A stretch of DNA of 64,000 bases from Cladopsammia gracilis (Eukaryota > Cnidaria > Anthozoa > Scleractinia > Dendrophylliidae), in assembly GCA_022457155.1 (NCBI GenBank), contig JAJGOT010000197.1:1256001-1320000 (forward strand), in the 5' to 3' direction. Every line of letters starts with the position of its first letter. Within the stretch, counting starts at the first letter, position 1. The position numbers were made by a program, and so were the translations under genes. Under the pieces are notes generated by a model. It was not told where the DNA came from and did no database searches. It worked only from the letters and a program-made list of their open reading frames with translations. Of this stretch, positions 12,001 to 22,312 are shown piece after piece.

Positions 12001-15000
12001 AAACTTAGTGATGTAATGCTTTGTTACGAATGCGTTTCGTAACAAGAATAACGTGAATCCAGCGATAACAGTAACTAAATTGTTGTAAACGAATATAAAC
12101 AACAATAAGCTTAAAGATGTTTCGCATTTGGAGTCTTTAATGCAACATTAAAATCGATCTAAAATCGATCTAAAAGTAGTAAGTAATTAAATTTATCCTG
12201 TTCTAATTCAGTGATCACAATGGCTGAGTGGTTTAGCACATGGAATGACAGCCAGAAGGCCATAGGTTCAAGTCTCGCTCAAGACCTCCTTTTTTCTTTT
12301 TTTATTTCTTTCTTCTTTGGACTGAACATTATGAAAGTGATGTACTATATTTTTCTTTTTGCGTTTGTCAAAAATCCTTACGTTTAATTGAACTATGTCA
12401 GTGTGAAAACATAAGCTTACCGCAATGTTGCGTTACGCATTAGCATTTCTTATTCATGGGTTGGCTCTTAGGAGCCTTATATATATTGATTATTCGTAAT
12501 TTAATATTACTGCTTAGATCAGACTCTGCAAGATTATGTACAGTAAAGACCTGCCTTCATTGAAAGACTGATGAAAAGTGAGAACTTCACAAAATGTCCC
12601 CATAATTGACTCTGGGAGTGAAAGGATTAATTAGAACCCTTGTGTACATTACTGACAGGCCTACTCCATTAAATTGTTACAGAAAACCGATGGTCTGGAG
12701 TAACTGCATAATAAGAATAACTGAAAATAAAGTTCTCACATTATTACACTCTGTCCTAAGGTTCAGCATGGTTTTCACTAGCAACAGGGTCAGGGGCGTA
12801 TCTAGTGAAAATCAAACAACAAAGTTGTAAGCAAAATTTCCAATCACGCTAAGATTTGGTTGCTTAGGATCTAGTTAAAACTAGATTGTCGGAGTCGTAA
12901 GCCGAAATCTGTACTCAAAGGGTCCGAGAATAATAGGCATTGTGATTGGTTTATTCTCCCACTGGTGACTCTGACAACCTAGTTTTTGCTAAGCGACAGT
13001 CATAAGCCCAATCATAAGCAAATTAAAAACCTTCTGATTCTTCAGCAACTTTGATTCCATCGAGCTTAATCATGACTCTGTTGTTTGATTTCCACTATGT
13101 CATAACTGCCTTTACAAGAGGGTGGTAAACGGGGGGTCTGGATCACGTTTCACGAAAAATAAAATTGTCATTTCATGTTTCACGGAGAAAAAAATGGCCA
13201 TTTCACTAAAAAAAAAAACATTCCTTACTTTCTGCTAATTAAATTACATCCAAAGTGCAGCTTTGTTTGTTGTCTTCACCGACCGTCCACTCCTCGTTCT
13301 TCCTGATGTAAAAAGAAAGCTGAGTTCTTTGTTTTGTTGTGTAAAATTACCTAACCTTGTAGAGTGACCTGGGGTCCAGAATGACGATCAGTCACGGTCA
13401 TGCATTCATTGCACAATTTAGTACCACCGGTGTAGTTAAACGCTTACTGGATAATTTTTTGGGAGGAAGAAAGAACGATGGTTTACAGTAGCATTTCGTG
13501 AGAAAAAAACAACAGTCATTTTGCAGTGCTCATGAAAACAAAGTCGATTCACGGTTTACAGGTATGTATTATAATAACTAACCAAATCATGTTCACGAGA
13601 AAAAAAATAGCCATTTCACAATTCACAGGAGAAAAAAAGGCCTTTCATGGATCATGAAAAAACCCTTTACCACCCTCTTTACAACAATAACTCCAATTAC
13701 CACTCTGACTCTGTTGCTATTGAAAGCTAGCCTTTAATTAATACTAACAAACATTAAACTGTGGTCCTTAAGATGTCTATTATAGTGCCCAGGCATTGAC
13801 TGTAATTTTGTTCTATTCCAGGTTGAGATGAGCCCAGAGGAAGCAAACAGAATATTTGACTTAATTGACACCAACAAATCTGGGTAAAACAAATTCATGA
13901 ATTTTTCTCCTAAATATGATCAAATACTTTTTTATTATAATAAAAAAAGGCTTTATGGTTGATACTTTTCAACCCTAGTTTAGGACTTAGATTGAAACTT
14001 TATTTTCAGCCACTAATTTCTGTGAATCAATATGACCTCAAGTGTCTCTGAGAATGCTTACTAACTTGGTGGGCATCCTGTGCACTGCTGTTAATGCACC
14101 TGTTCACTGTTGTTAGTGTTTTGCCATTATGCGTTTAAAAACCACCGCACCTCCACAAAGAAGTAAGTTCTCAGCAGTATTATTAAAAATGTTTTCAATC
14201 AGTAATTTGTGTGCCATTTGTCTGTCTACAGTGACATTGACGTCATAGAATGGCATGAATTCCTTACACCTCAGCTGAAACTGTCTCAGCTGTTCAAGGC
14301 CAAGCCAGAGGGAGATGTAAGTCACCTGCAGTCTGCACTGATTACTGATGTATTAGATAGGTTATCAGTGAGACAGATCTAGAGGCCCCTTATGTTGCAA
14401 AAATAAAGTAACAGTCGCTGACATTAATTTTTCACTCCCCCACCCCCATGATATGGTCTGGATCTGCCACTCATTAGACTCACAGTGGAGTATCCAAGGA
14501 CTAGGTCATTAACAGAGATAATCTTGGTACTGGGTAATCAAAAATATATAAAATAAATAAAAATAAATAACTTTATTTAAGTGTCAAAGATATTTAGCAC
14601 ACAGTTCTAATTGGGGAGACTTTCCAAATCCAATTGGAATTTGGAAGTGTTGGTTTTTGAGGAGAGGGGAAAACCAGAGTACCCAGAGAAAAACCTCCTG
14701 GAGCAAGGAGAGAACCAACAACAAACTCAACCCACATAATTATGACGCCGGGACCGGGAATCGAACCTGGGCCACATTGGTGGGAGGCAAGTGATCTCAC
14801 CACTTCGTCACCCCTGCTCCCCTACAGTCAAACCTCTCTACACAACCACCTTTGGACAGACCTTTCTGGCCGTTGGAGAGAGGTGGCCGTTATGGGGAGG
14901 TGGTATTCAGTATCTAGGTTTTACTGTATTTATAACTTGCATGCATAGTACTCTGCCATATAAGTTGTTTTGGCCTTGAACAACAGCATTACAGAACTGT

Positions 15001-18000
15001 ACAAATGTATACGTGCACAACATCTTTGTGAGTCTGGATACTTAACCAGGTTTCTCGCAGGAGGCATGATTGTTCTATCAGGTAAGAGCTCCACTATGGA
15101 CTTTATAACTGCAAGAGCCACTCATCTGAGAAAACCTCTAGTAAAAATATGTTCTTAGACTATTGGCCTTTTTTGAACCTTGAGACAATCATGTTGGTAG
15201 AGGTACTGGTTTTAATAATTGTATGTCTTCACTTATATTTTCAGGAAAAGACAGGAAGGCCAATCATTTCAGTTCTTACAGATCAGGAGCTTCACCAAAT
15301 GATTAACATGTCAAATAGGTTGACAGCTCTTGCTAAGGTATGTACATGTATTCTGAATTACACCCTACCAAGTCCAAGATAGTCTCAAAATGTTGGTCAG
15401 CCGAATTTTTAGATAAGACTCATCACTTTTAAATAGGGGACGATGAGGTCCCCTCCCTGGGGTATAGCCATCTTGTTGTGGTTGAGGGGCTTGCATGTCT
15501 CAATGACTGCTAGAGCTTTGCCAACGGGAGGTAAGTCTCCTGGTGGGTTCACCCAAGCTGTACAGGGTAGAGGCCAGACTAAGGGCAATCCACTGGTCCT
15601 CCAGCTCAGGTTGGGGGTTTGGTGCAGGGCTACCAACCCTGTTACAGAAGCCAAAAGCATTCACAATGATATTACCCAAACTAGAGGTGTCCCTGTTGCG
15701 GCTGAAATGATGCTGTTGTGTCAAAGCCTGCGGGAAGCCCAAAGGCTAATATATGAAGGGCCAATAGGGCAACAGAATGTCAGATGTTGAAATGTGAGGA
15801 CTGACTTGCTGAGTCAGCAAGAACAGCACAAACGGCCAAGGAGATGAGAGATTATGCAGAAAAGGAGCAGAACAAGGCAGGGTGGATGAGCTGGAATGTA
15901 GCCTAAGTGACAGCACAAAACAGGGCAGGGTTGTTATGGCGGCCTTATGGGCCTTCTGATGCAGAGAGAATTAAGAATTGAGAGAGACTATCCCCTACAA
16001 GTGCACCCTCATAACTTTAGGATGCTGAAGCAACAGGCGAGTACTGCTGCACTCTGTCTCAGTATAGTCTATTGTAAATTTAACAGGCCCATGATTGTTT
16101 GATTCTAGCATGCTGTGAAGAGAGGTGTGAGGCTTATGGTGGATGCAGAGCAGACGTATTTTCAACCTGCCATAAGACATCTTACTTTAGAATTAATGAG
16201 GCAGTTCAATCAGGACACACCACTTGTCCTTAATACTTACCAGTGCTATCTCAAGGTAAATGACTGTGCATCTACACATCTACAGGTTATGTATATAATT
16301 ATTACATCTTTATTAGTGAGTACATGATTGCTGTGTGGGCGGCACGGTGGTCTAGTGGTTAGCGCATCGGACTTTCAACCTGAAGGTCGGTGGTTCGAGC
16401 CTGGTCTCTGCCGTCGTGTTGTTTCCTCAGACAAGAAACTTTACTCCACAGTGTCTCTCTCCACCCAGGTGTATAAATGGGTACCGGCGACAAAATGCTG
16501 GGGGTAACCCTCCGATGGACTAGCATCCCATCCAGGGGGGAGTAGCAATATTCCTAGTTGCTTCATGCTACGGAAACCGGGTTAAGCTCCGGCCGTGTGG
16601 GCCATCGTGGCCCGAGTGCGACTTTTACATGATTGCTGTGCACTAAGCGCTGGTTATTTAAACATTTTACCTGACAATTAATGGACCTTCACATCTGTTT
16701 CTAAGTCGGTCATTTTAATTAGATAAAGGTTTTTCTAGTCTATGCTGAACTGCATTGTACCATAAAAATAATGCTGGTTAGCTCATCCGCTTATCCCATG
16801 TGAAAAGCGAGATCGCCCCGCAAGAAGTGCGATCGCGGAGACTTTTAATAATCGCATCGTAATTTCCATTCAGTCGACACGATTTTTTACCAGAGTGAAT
16901 GCATTGCAATGCATATAAGCCCACCTGGTTATTAAAGCTGGCCCATCAGTTTGGTAACAGAACATTATTCCAGTTGTACCCTCTCCTATATATATAAGTA
17001 CACCACATTTCCTCAACTGCAATTCTTTACAACAATTTACACCAAATTAAAGTTTAAATATTAGGGTTGACCAGATTAAACTGGTTTAGACTGCAGTTTT
17101 GTTAAACACCATCTAAACTTTGACTTACAAGAGGCTCCAAGCAGCCTTTACTCATGCGCATGCGTAAGAAAATTTTATGATATATTTTAAACATGAAGGA
17201 AGATGTCCGACCTGGAGATAAGTTACTCCTTTCATTCAGTCATCGTTCCTGCAAACCACGTTGTTTACTATTGAATGTTTTGGAAATGAAGGGTGTACCA
17301 CAATGAAGCCAATGATTCTTCTAAGTCTCATATATACCAAACGTGAACATAGTAATGTATGTAGGGTTGTAGGAGATGCTGTCGTGACACGTAAGTAACG
17401 CTCTTTTACAGGAAGTGACAGTAGCCGGAAGTCACTAAACAGGAAGTGTAAATGGCGAAGACATGAACCAGAAGCGCACAATTTAAAATATGCATGCATA
17501 AATTTGCATGCAAAATCGTGACACAAAAAAAAAAGAAAAGTAAGAAGAAAAACCGAGGCCATTTTATAACTCATGCCGCTACGTGCATGAGTAAAAAGCC
17601 TAAACGTACTGCGATAATGTAAAAATATGCAACAATGTGGTAGATCCCTTTTACCAATACTGTGGTCACCCACAACACTAATAGTAATATTTTCTGAATA
17701 GCAAAAATATGAACTTATATAAATTTGAAAAAAGACAGTGCATTAATTGAGGTGAATGTATTTCACAGTTTTCTCTAATACACCAATATCACGCTAGCAT
17801 GGCATGAAAATATATTTAATTTAATGGGGAAAAGAATCCAGTATCAAAATCAGCACATCAATATTAGTAAACCTGTAAAGTTTCGTAAAGATTGCTCGTA
17901 TACTGACGGAGATATGAGCTTTTGAAACTTAGTACTCTGGCCTAATTTTTACAAAGAAATGTATGGGAAAAACACTAAAACAAGGCTGAACGGGCAATCT

Positions 18001-20295
18001 ATGCCTGTCCACCATACATTTCTTTGTAAAAATGCTTAGTTTCAAAATTTCATATCTTTATCAGTTTTCTAGCAATCTTTACAAAACTTTGTAGTTTTAC
18101 TAATATCGATATGCTGAATTTGATGTTGGGCTCTTTTTCCCAATAAACCAAATATATTTTGTGCCATACTAGCGTGATATTGGTCTATTCATAACCCTCC
18201 CATAATGGCCAAGAAGTTCTGTCCACAGGTGGCCATTGGTATAAAGGGGTTCAACTGTATATTGCTTTCATCATGCCGTGATGGCAATTTCTGGTATTTT
18301 CATCATTTATCAACTTTAATTACATTGCTCCAATATTGCTTGCTTTATTCAAGGACACCTACTCTAAAATTCAGACAGACATGGAACTGGCACGTCGAGA
18401 GGGGTACATGTTTGGTGCAAAACTGGTCCGAGGTGCCTATATGGAGCAAGAGCGACTTAGGGCAAGCTCACTGGGTTATGATGATCCCATCCATGTGAGC
18501 TACAAGGCAACTAGTAAATGCTTTGATGAAGTTATGAATGCGGTGTTGGAGGAGACCAAGAGAGGAAATGCTAACGTTTTGGTTGCAACCCACAATGAGA
18601 ACTCCATTCAGGTTGCCATTAAGAGGTAAATAAATTGGGATTAGGACAACCTTTTTGTCTATAAATATATACTTTTTGAAATGATAGTATTGATAGTAAG
18701 TGCATTAGTGTTTGGACACTAATTTGAGTGTGATGAACTCAGAGAACTTCTGCATTGACTTCTGAGAGTTATGAGGACTGAATTTTATTTTTTAAATGTT
18801 GTGTTCAGTTGACAGAACTTCATTCTTTGTTCAAAAGTGTTGGGAATGTCGATAGTCAGACAATGGCCAACTTTACTGTGCTTTTCAACAACACACAAAC
18901 CCTTAACCCTTTAAGCCCTAATATCAAAATTTAAATTCTCATTTTTTGTCCCTATACATTTCCTATAGAAGTATTGGGGAGAAATTGTTTAGATATCAAG
19001 AGAATTCATCTTGTGTGATCATGTCCTTAATTCTCATGACCTTTTTGACTGATAAGGCATTAATATTACAAGGAGAAATTTGATGCTGATAACTATAAGG
19101 GCTTAAAGGGTTAAGTTCAAAACACAACCATCACTAATGGGGATGTCTTAGGAAACAACAATGCTTTATGCAAAATGGCCAAAAGGTCGTATTTAATTTG
19201 TGGGTTGTGATCGGTGGATTTTCATCCATTCTGTTGCAATAATTATCATTGGCGGCATCAGAGTAAAATTTAATCCTTAGTTGGGCCGCTTTGCACTTCA
19301 CAGCTTGCGTGTTATTGAAGGGTGCAGTAAACATAACTCTTAGACTTTATGACTTTTACTTTTTAAACCTGTACAGAAGTTGTGAATTATTTTTTTTTAT
19401 CTTAGGATGCATGAATTAGGGATTTCATCAAAGGAAAGAAAAGTTTTCTTTGGACAGCTTTTAGGAATGTCTGATCCAATATCATTTACACTTGGTAAGT
19501 GAAAAACTTCATTTTGACCAAAAGCCATTTTGGTGAATCTTCAATGAGAGGGGTAAAATTTCACTAGCAATGAATGGTTTGCACAACGTTTATTTCCTAA
19601 GTATAAATTTTGTGCATAAATCTGGGTACAGTACTGTTTTAACTACATACATTAAATAAATGTTTCCAAAAAGACGACACTTTTATATTTAGAAAACATT
19701 TTGGATGTACAACATCCATCGTCATTTGCAACAAAATGAGTGAATTTCAGATAACACATATGCTTATAGGCCCAGTTGTTCTATAGGCGGTTAACGCTAA
19801 CCCAGGGTAATTAAAGCTGTCTGGTTAGAAGTGTTCTCAAAAGCTAATTATAAGTTACATGGAAAGACAAGTCAGAGATGAATTAAAGGGCAAAAATACT
19901 TTGGAAAAATCTCCATTGATTAATTATTTAACTGGAATCAAAATTGATGCTAACCCTGGGTTAGCTTAACTGTGCTTTTAACAACCCGGCCATGAAGTGT
20001 AGAAAAAAAAACTATGAATTCTAAGAGGAACAGAGAGCTCTACAAGCACTGGTGCATAACAATTTCCCCCTTATGCACTGTAACAGGTAAAGAGGGATAT
20101 GCAGTATACAAGTATGTTCCATTTGGGCCTGTAGAAGATGTTCTGCCATACCTGTCCCGGCGAGCCATGGAAAACAAGGGCCTTCTAAAAGGAGTTATTA
20201 AAGAAAGGAGGCTTTTATGGGATGAGCTGAAAAGGAGGATTCGAGACAGAGAGTTGATGCACGACCCTGCACTTGTAGAAGTTGGTTCCTCTTAA
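6049..20295 (+). CDS. PRODH: proline dehydrogenase, mitochondrial (11 exons)
   Basis: FAD-dependent oxidation of proline to pyrroline-5-carboxylate at the inner mitochondrial membrane. Exons: 6049-6375, 9279-9657, 11162-11226, 11621-11752, 13822-13883, 14232-14316, 15245-15337, 16109-16255, 18354-18625, 19406-19494, 20087-20295. All introns are GT-AG, the phases join, and the sum is 620 codons (619 residues; human PRODH is about 600). ATG 6049 is the first in-frame Met; residues 1-40 ([15 protein letters not shown]...) look like a mitochondrial presequence. Exon 2 gives [20 protein letters not shown]. Exons 4-6 encode an EF-hand (loop 317-328, DTNKSGDIDVIE, all ligand positions present). Barrel motifs seen: DAEQTY (393-398), [16 protein letters not shown] (453-459), ATHNENS, FGQLLGM, and the C-terminal RRAMENK (575-581) whose arginines bind the proline carboxylate. 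Introns are full of small transposons, but no exon is broken. Confidence 0.95.
6376..7692. other. PRODH intron 1, 5' part
   Basis: Intronic DNA. I see 'aagctta' clusters near 6660-6750 and two copies of 'cctcgtt(a/c)taaaagcg' at about 6755 and 6800, but no gene and no clear transposon boundary. Confidence 0.35.
7693..7846. repeat. inverted-repeat element (ggtcatgtcgtacct)
   Basis: The left end ggggtcatgtcgtacct is approximately mirrored by aggtacgaccct at the right. It is probably a small foldback element in PRODH intron 1. Boundaries are approximate. Confidence 0.35.
8190..8577. mobile_element. G-run/C-run bordered inverted-repeat element
   Basis: The left border is a run of G followed by tactcaggttcatta. 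The right border is cagtcactgagtac followed by about 22 C. The termini are therefore inverted (gggggtactcag / ctgagtaccccc). Part of the same family occurs in the opposite orientation at 62.93-63.09 kb, sharing ggaggtgcgaat(a/g)aggcc and the following region. Confidence 0.5.
8747..8902. mobile_element. hAT-like MITE
   Basis: The ends are caggggcgtagct at the left and gctacgcccctg at the right, the CAGGGGCG-type terminus common in hAT transposons. The flanks cataatgt (8739-8746) and aattatgt (8903-8910) match at 6 of 8 positions, consistent with a decayed 8-bp target duplication. There is no coding capacity. Confidence 0.65.
8962..9125. mobile_element. MITE with TTAA target duplication
   Basis: The termini are aggcccatgttcaccc and gggtgaacatgggcct, a perfect 16-bp inverted pair, and TTAA borders both ends (8958-8961, 9126-9129). 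The flanking sequence matches the region at 8590-8715, which lacks the insertion and has a single TTAA (8631-8634). A diverged relative is at 38962-39135. TTAA specificity points to the piggyBac superfamily (inference). Confidence 0.75.
9774..10215. mobile_element. MITE with long inverted ends, TAA flanks
   Basis: The left arm reads ggctacacgtgcgatttttt and continues acttgcacaggtgatgc; the right arm mirrors it (gcatcacctgtacaagc...gcacatgtagc). TAA at 9771-9773 and 10216-10218 suggests a PIF/Harbinger-type 3-bp target duplication. Inner blocks repeat the gtggctacacg phrase, so the element looks built from nested copies of its own end. Confidence 0.55.
10295..10662. mobile_element. inverted-repeat element in PRODH intron 2
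   Basis: The ends aagggttccctgcaagaacg and cgttcttgccgggattgccctt are imperfect inverted repeats, flanked by caatt on both sides. It has no coding capacity. Downstream (10760-10890) the phrase 'attacttt(c/t)ggg' recurs several times. Confidence 0.5.
11911..12462. mobile_element. composite element with tRNA-like centre, copy 1
   Basis: Bounded by aacccatgaa (11911) and ttcatgggtt (12462). It is closely similar to 63160-63755 over its left (atgcaaatgag..., catcagctgtaaacttagtg) and right (actgaacattatgaaagtga) parts. The middle (about 12222-12290) is a tRNA-like segment followed by a T-rich tract. A small hairpin, ggctcttaggagcc, lies just outside the right end in both copies. It lies in PRODH intron 4. 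Confidence 0.6.
12222..12292 (+). other. tRNA-like segment inside a transposon
   Basis: The sequence atggctgagtggtttagca resembles a pol III A box and ataggttcaagtctcgctc resembles a B box, at tRNA-like spacing, followed by a T tract. The cloverleaf is poor, so it is not a functional tRNA gene. It is more likely a tRNA-derived promoter carried in the element. Confidence 0.45.
12791..13105. mobile_element. inverted-repeat MITE (caaacaac ends)
   Basis: The left end has gtgaaaatcaaacaacaaag and the right end mirrors it as ctctgttgtttgatttccac. The outer left bases caggggcgta resemble the hAT-like element at 8747. It is intronic and non-coding. Confidence 0.5.
13117..13678. mobile_element. MITE, agagggtggtaaa ends, TTACA duplication
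   Basis: The terminal repeats agagggtggtaaa / tttaccaccctct are perfect, and both sides are bordered by TTACA (13112-13116 and 13679-13683). Inside, the phrase 'catttcac...gagaaaaaaa' is repeated four or more times. A shorter relative lies at 29447-29675. Confidence 0.7.
14568..14822 (-). mobile_element. tRNA-derived SINE
   Basis: On the minus strand the head reads ggggtgacgaagtggtgaga (A box-like), then ggttcgattcc (B box, plus strand 14757-14767). The body is gtgggttgagtttgttgttg and the tail ends ...gacacttaaataaagtt. The tail matches the 3' end of the LINE at 1974-2030. A related head and body lie in the opposite orientation at about 55.0-55.2 kb. It sits in PRODH intron 6. Confidence 0.75.
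16336..16625 (+). mobile_element. intact tRNA-derived SINE with perfect target duplication
   Basis: A 290-bp element bordered by an exact 15-bp direct repeat, tacatgattgctgtg (16321-16335 and 16626-16640). The head reads ggtggtctagtggttagcgc (A box) and ggtggttcgagcctg (B box) at normal tRNA spacing. The body contains gatggactagcatcccatcc, a phrase resembling the conserved central/3' domain of several animal SINEs and L2-type tails (from memory). The perfect duplication indicates a fairly recent insertion into PRODH intron 8. Confidence 0.85.
17783..18183. mobile_element. MITE, ccaatatcacgctag ends
   Basis: The left terminus ccaatatcacgctagcatgg is mirrored at the right by ctagcgtgatattgg. 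The inner phrases tttctttgtaaaaat and atttctttgtaaaa also oppose each other. About 400 bp, non-coding, PRODH intron 8. Confidence 0.6.
18904..19113. mobile_element. MITE, ttaaccctttaagccct ends
   Basis: The left end ttaaccctttaagccct pairs with agggcttaaagggttaa at the right. The internal phrase acatttcctatagaagta and the next 100 bases recur inverted at 45.06-45.25 kb and partly at 45.81-45.93 kb, so at least three family members are in this window. Confidence 0.6.
19769..19991. mobile_element. MITE, cccagttgtt / aacaaccc ends
   Basis: The left arm ggcccagttgttctatagg and ttaacgctaacccaggg is mirrored by ccctgggttagcttaac and tttaacaacccggcc. It is about 220 bp, lies just upstream of the last PRODH exon and does not touch it. 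Confidence 0.6.
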
Positions 20296-20949
20296 GCATA
20301 AATGGAATTCCTTTTAAACAAGCCAGCCTTGCAGAGTAACCATTGTTTTGTGAACAGAGCACTGAAAAAGGAAATTCTCACTGAAGGAGATTCAAAGTAA
20401 TAGTTTTTGATCCTTCACCTCCTTGCATCGAGTCATTCATTCTGGATAAAATCCATAGCACAAACATTCATATGAAGGCTCTTCAGTTTTATGTTCATCC
20501 TTGAAAACTCTTTGAAGTTTGGATCCAAAAAACCAAGGTAATACAAGGTTTTTTATACCAGTATACGTCAAGTGATTAAAATGGCATTGCCAATTACAGT
20601 ACTCTCAATGGTCAATTCCAGTCTTTACATGCACAAAATTATGCTTCATACATTAGACCCATACAAGTTTTGTTACTAGTCATCTTATCCTGAAGTGTTT
20701 CACATTATCAATTTTTGTATGAAAGTATGACTAGAAACCGGTAATATCTGTATGTTTGTTTTTCTGGGGTGGGGAGACGATAAGAGGTTTACCCAAGACA
20801 ATCATAATAATTATAATAATGCAATCATGATCCATTATTTTGTAAACTAGTAGATTTTTTGTTGTTGAAAGGATAAGATTAGCTAGTTCCATTTTAATGT
20901 TAGAAGGTTGGCCTAAGTTATGTTGCAAATACCTGTAGCATAGTGGTAT

Positions 20950-21322
20950 TAAAGGGGCTCTGTCACCGTTTTTAGTGTTATTTTAAAAAGCTAAAAGACA
21001 TTTATATATCAGTTGGAATGCAAAAAATAATGGTCCAGTTTTGTTTAAAATTGCTTTACGAGTATAATGAAACTATAAACGGCCAGGATGGAAATGGATT
21101 GCAACTTGAAAAAATTGGTCTTTCAAGTTTGTTCAATGTGTTTTGGAAAATTTGTTAACTGATTATAGTTTTTAATATTCTTTCTACAAGATTTTTACTT
21201 GATATCTTCTTCTTTGTGTTCTAAGAGCATTTTGTGTTTGAAGTAAGATGTTCAGTTTTAATTCTAGCGCAGTCTAATCTTGTGACAAAAACATAAAAAC
21301 CACCATGACATAGTCCCTTTAA
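20950..21322. mobile_element. MITE downstream of PRODH (ttaaaggggc ends)
   Basis: The ends are ttaaaggggctctgtcaccg and the mirrored catgacatagtccctttaa. A related sequence is at 39964-40365 (ttaaaggggcactgtccc ... gacagtgtcactttaa). It is non-coding and may be part of the PRODH 3' UTR or flank. Confidence 0.5.
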
Positions 21323-21762
21323 GTATCACTTAATTACAGCAGGTGACATTTTATTTGGATGTGAATGGGTTTGAACCCAATTTCTTTTTATCAAATTGAT
21401 TACACATGTGTAATATCTACAATATTGTTTTAGAAGTAAGATGTTTTAGACATGTTACTGATTGCACAAATAATAACAATATACTATGTGTGTACAGTAG
21501 AATTATAATACCTCGAACCGTAATTTTGTAGAATTTAACCCTCGATAACTTGATTAGCCTTGTTTTCTTTCCCAGAGGTCGAGTTACTGTGGGATTCTAC
21601 TTTACCACATGGGAAAAGGTTGTCAGTTTCTTGTAAAATACATTTTAATCTGTTTTTCTTGAACAATATTTTACTAGTAGGGTAGAATCATTGTAACATA
21701 CATTAAGGGCACTAATAATTAAATAATTATTTTGAGGACCTTAATTTTGTATAACAGTTCTT

Positions 21763-22312
21763 AAGGTGGCTCAAAATAGTTTTTTGGTTTTCCTATTTAG
21801 TATATTTGGAGACCAAAAAATTAGAGTTATACTTTGCAGGTCACAATCACATTTTACCCTGAAATCAAGATATTACAGTATTAATTTTCCATAGATGTAT
21901 CGAGGTTAGCATTGACATGGCAACACCATTGGGCTTTTAAGTTGGGTCTTAAAACAAACATATCTTCGATTGTCTTTAACATTCCATGGTGAATTCCGTT
22001 TAAATTTTGCATACGGCCTTTGACCCCTGTGTTCCACCTGAGTACCAACTTAAAAAAAAATGTCAGAAATTTTTTGAGAAAAAACACTTTAGAATTTGTT
22101 GGTGATTTTTTCCCTGTTAACAGGATTTTTTCAAAATCGAGTAAAATGCACTTTGCATTGAGCAAAGTCAACATGCAAAAAATGAAAAATGAAAGTTTAA
22201 AATTTAACATTTTGACCCAACAAGATCGGCAATTACACATGCACAGCAGTTGTCGTGTGGGTAAATTCCAGCCCAGTCTGTGCGTGCCAAAAAAACTATT
22301 TCGAGCCACCTT
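21763..22312. mobile_element. 550-bp MITE, aaggtggctc ends
   Basis: The left end aaggtggctcaaaatagtttt is mirrored by aaaactatttcgagccacctt. Overlapping open frames on both strands inside it are shadows of this inverted structure and have no motif. Confidence 0.6.

Noticed and set aside
12222..12292. A functional tRNA gene
   Set aside because: The A and B boxes are recognisable, but the acceptor and anticodon stems do not pair properly and the sequence lies inside a repeated element.
20731..20928. Short minus-strand frame after PRODH
   Set aside because: In the PRODH 3' flank, AT-rich, no motif.
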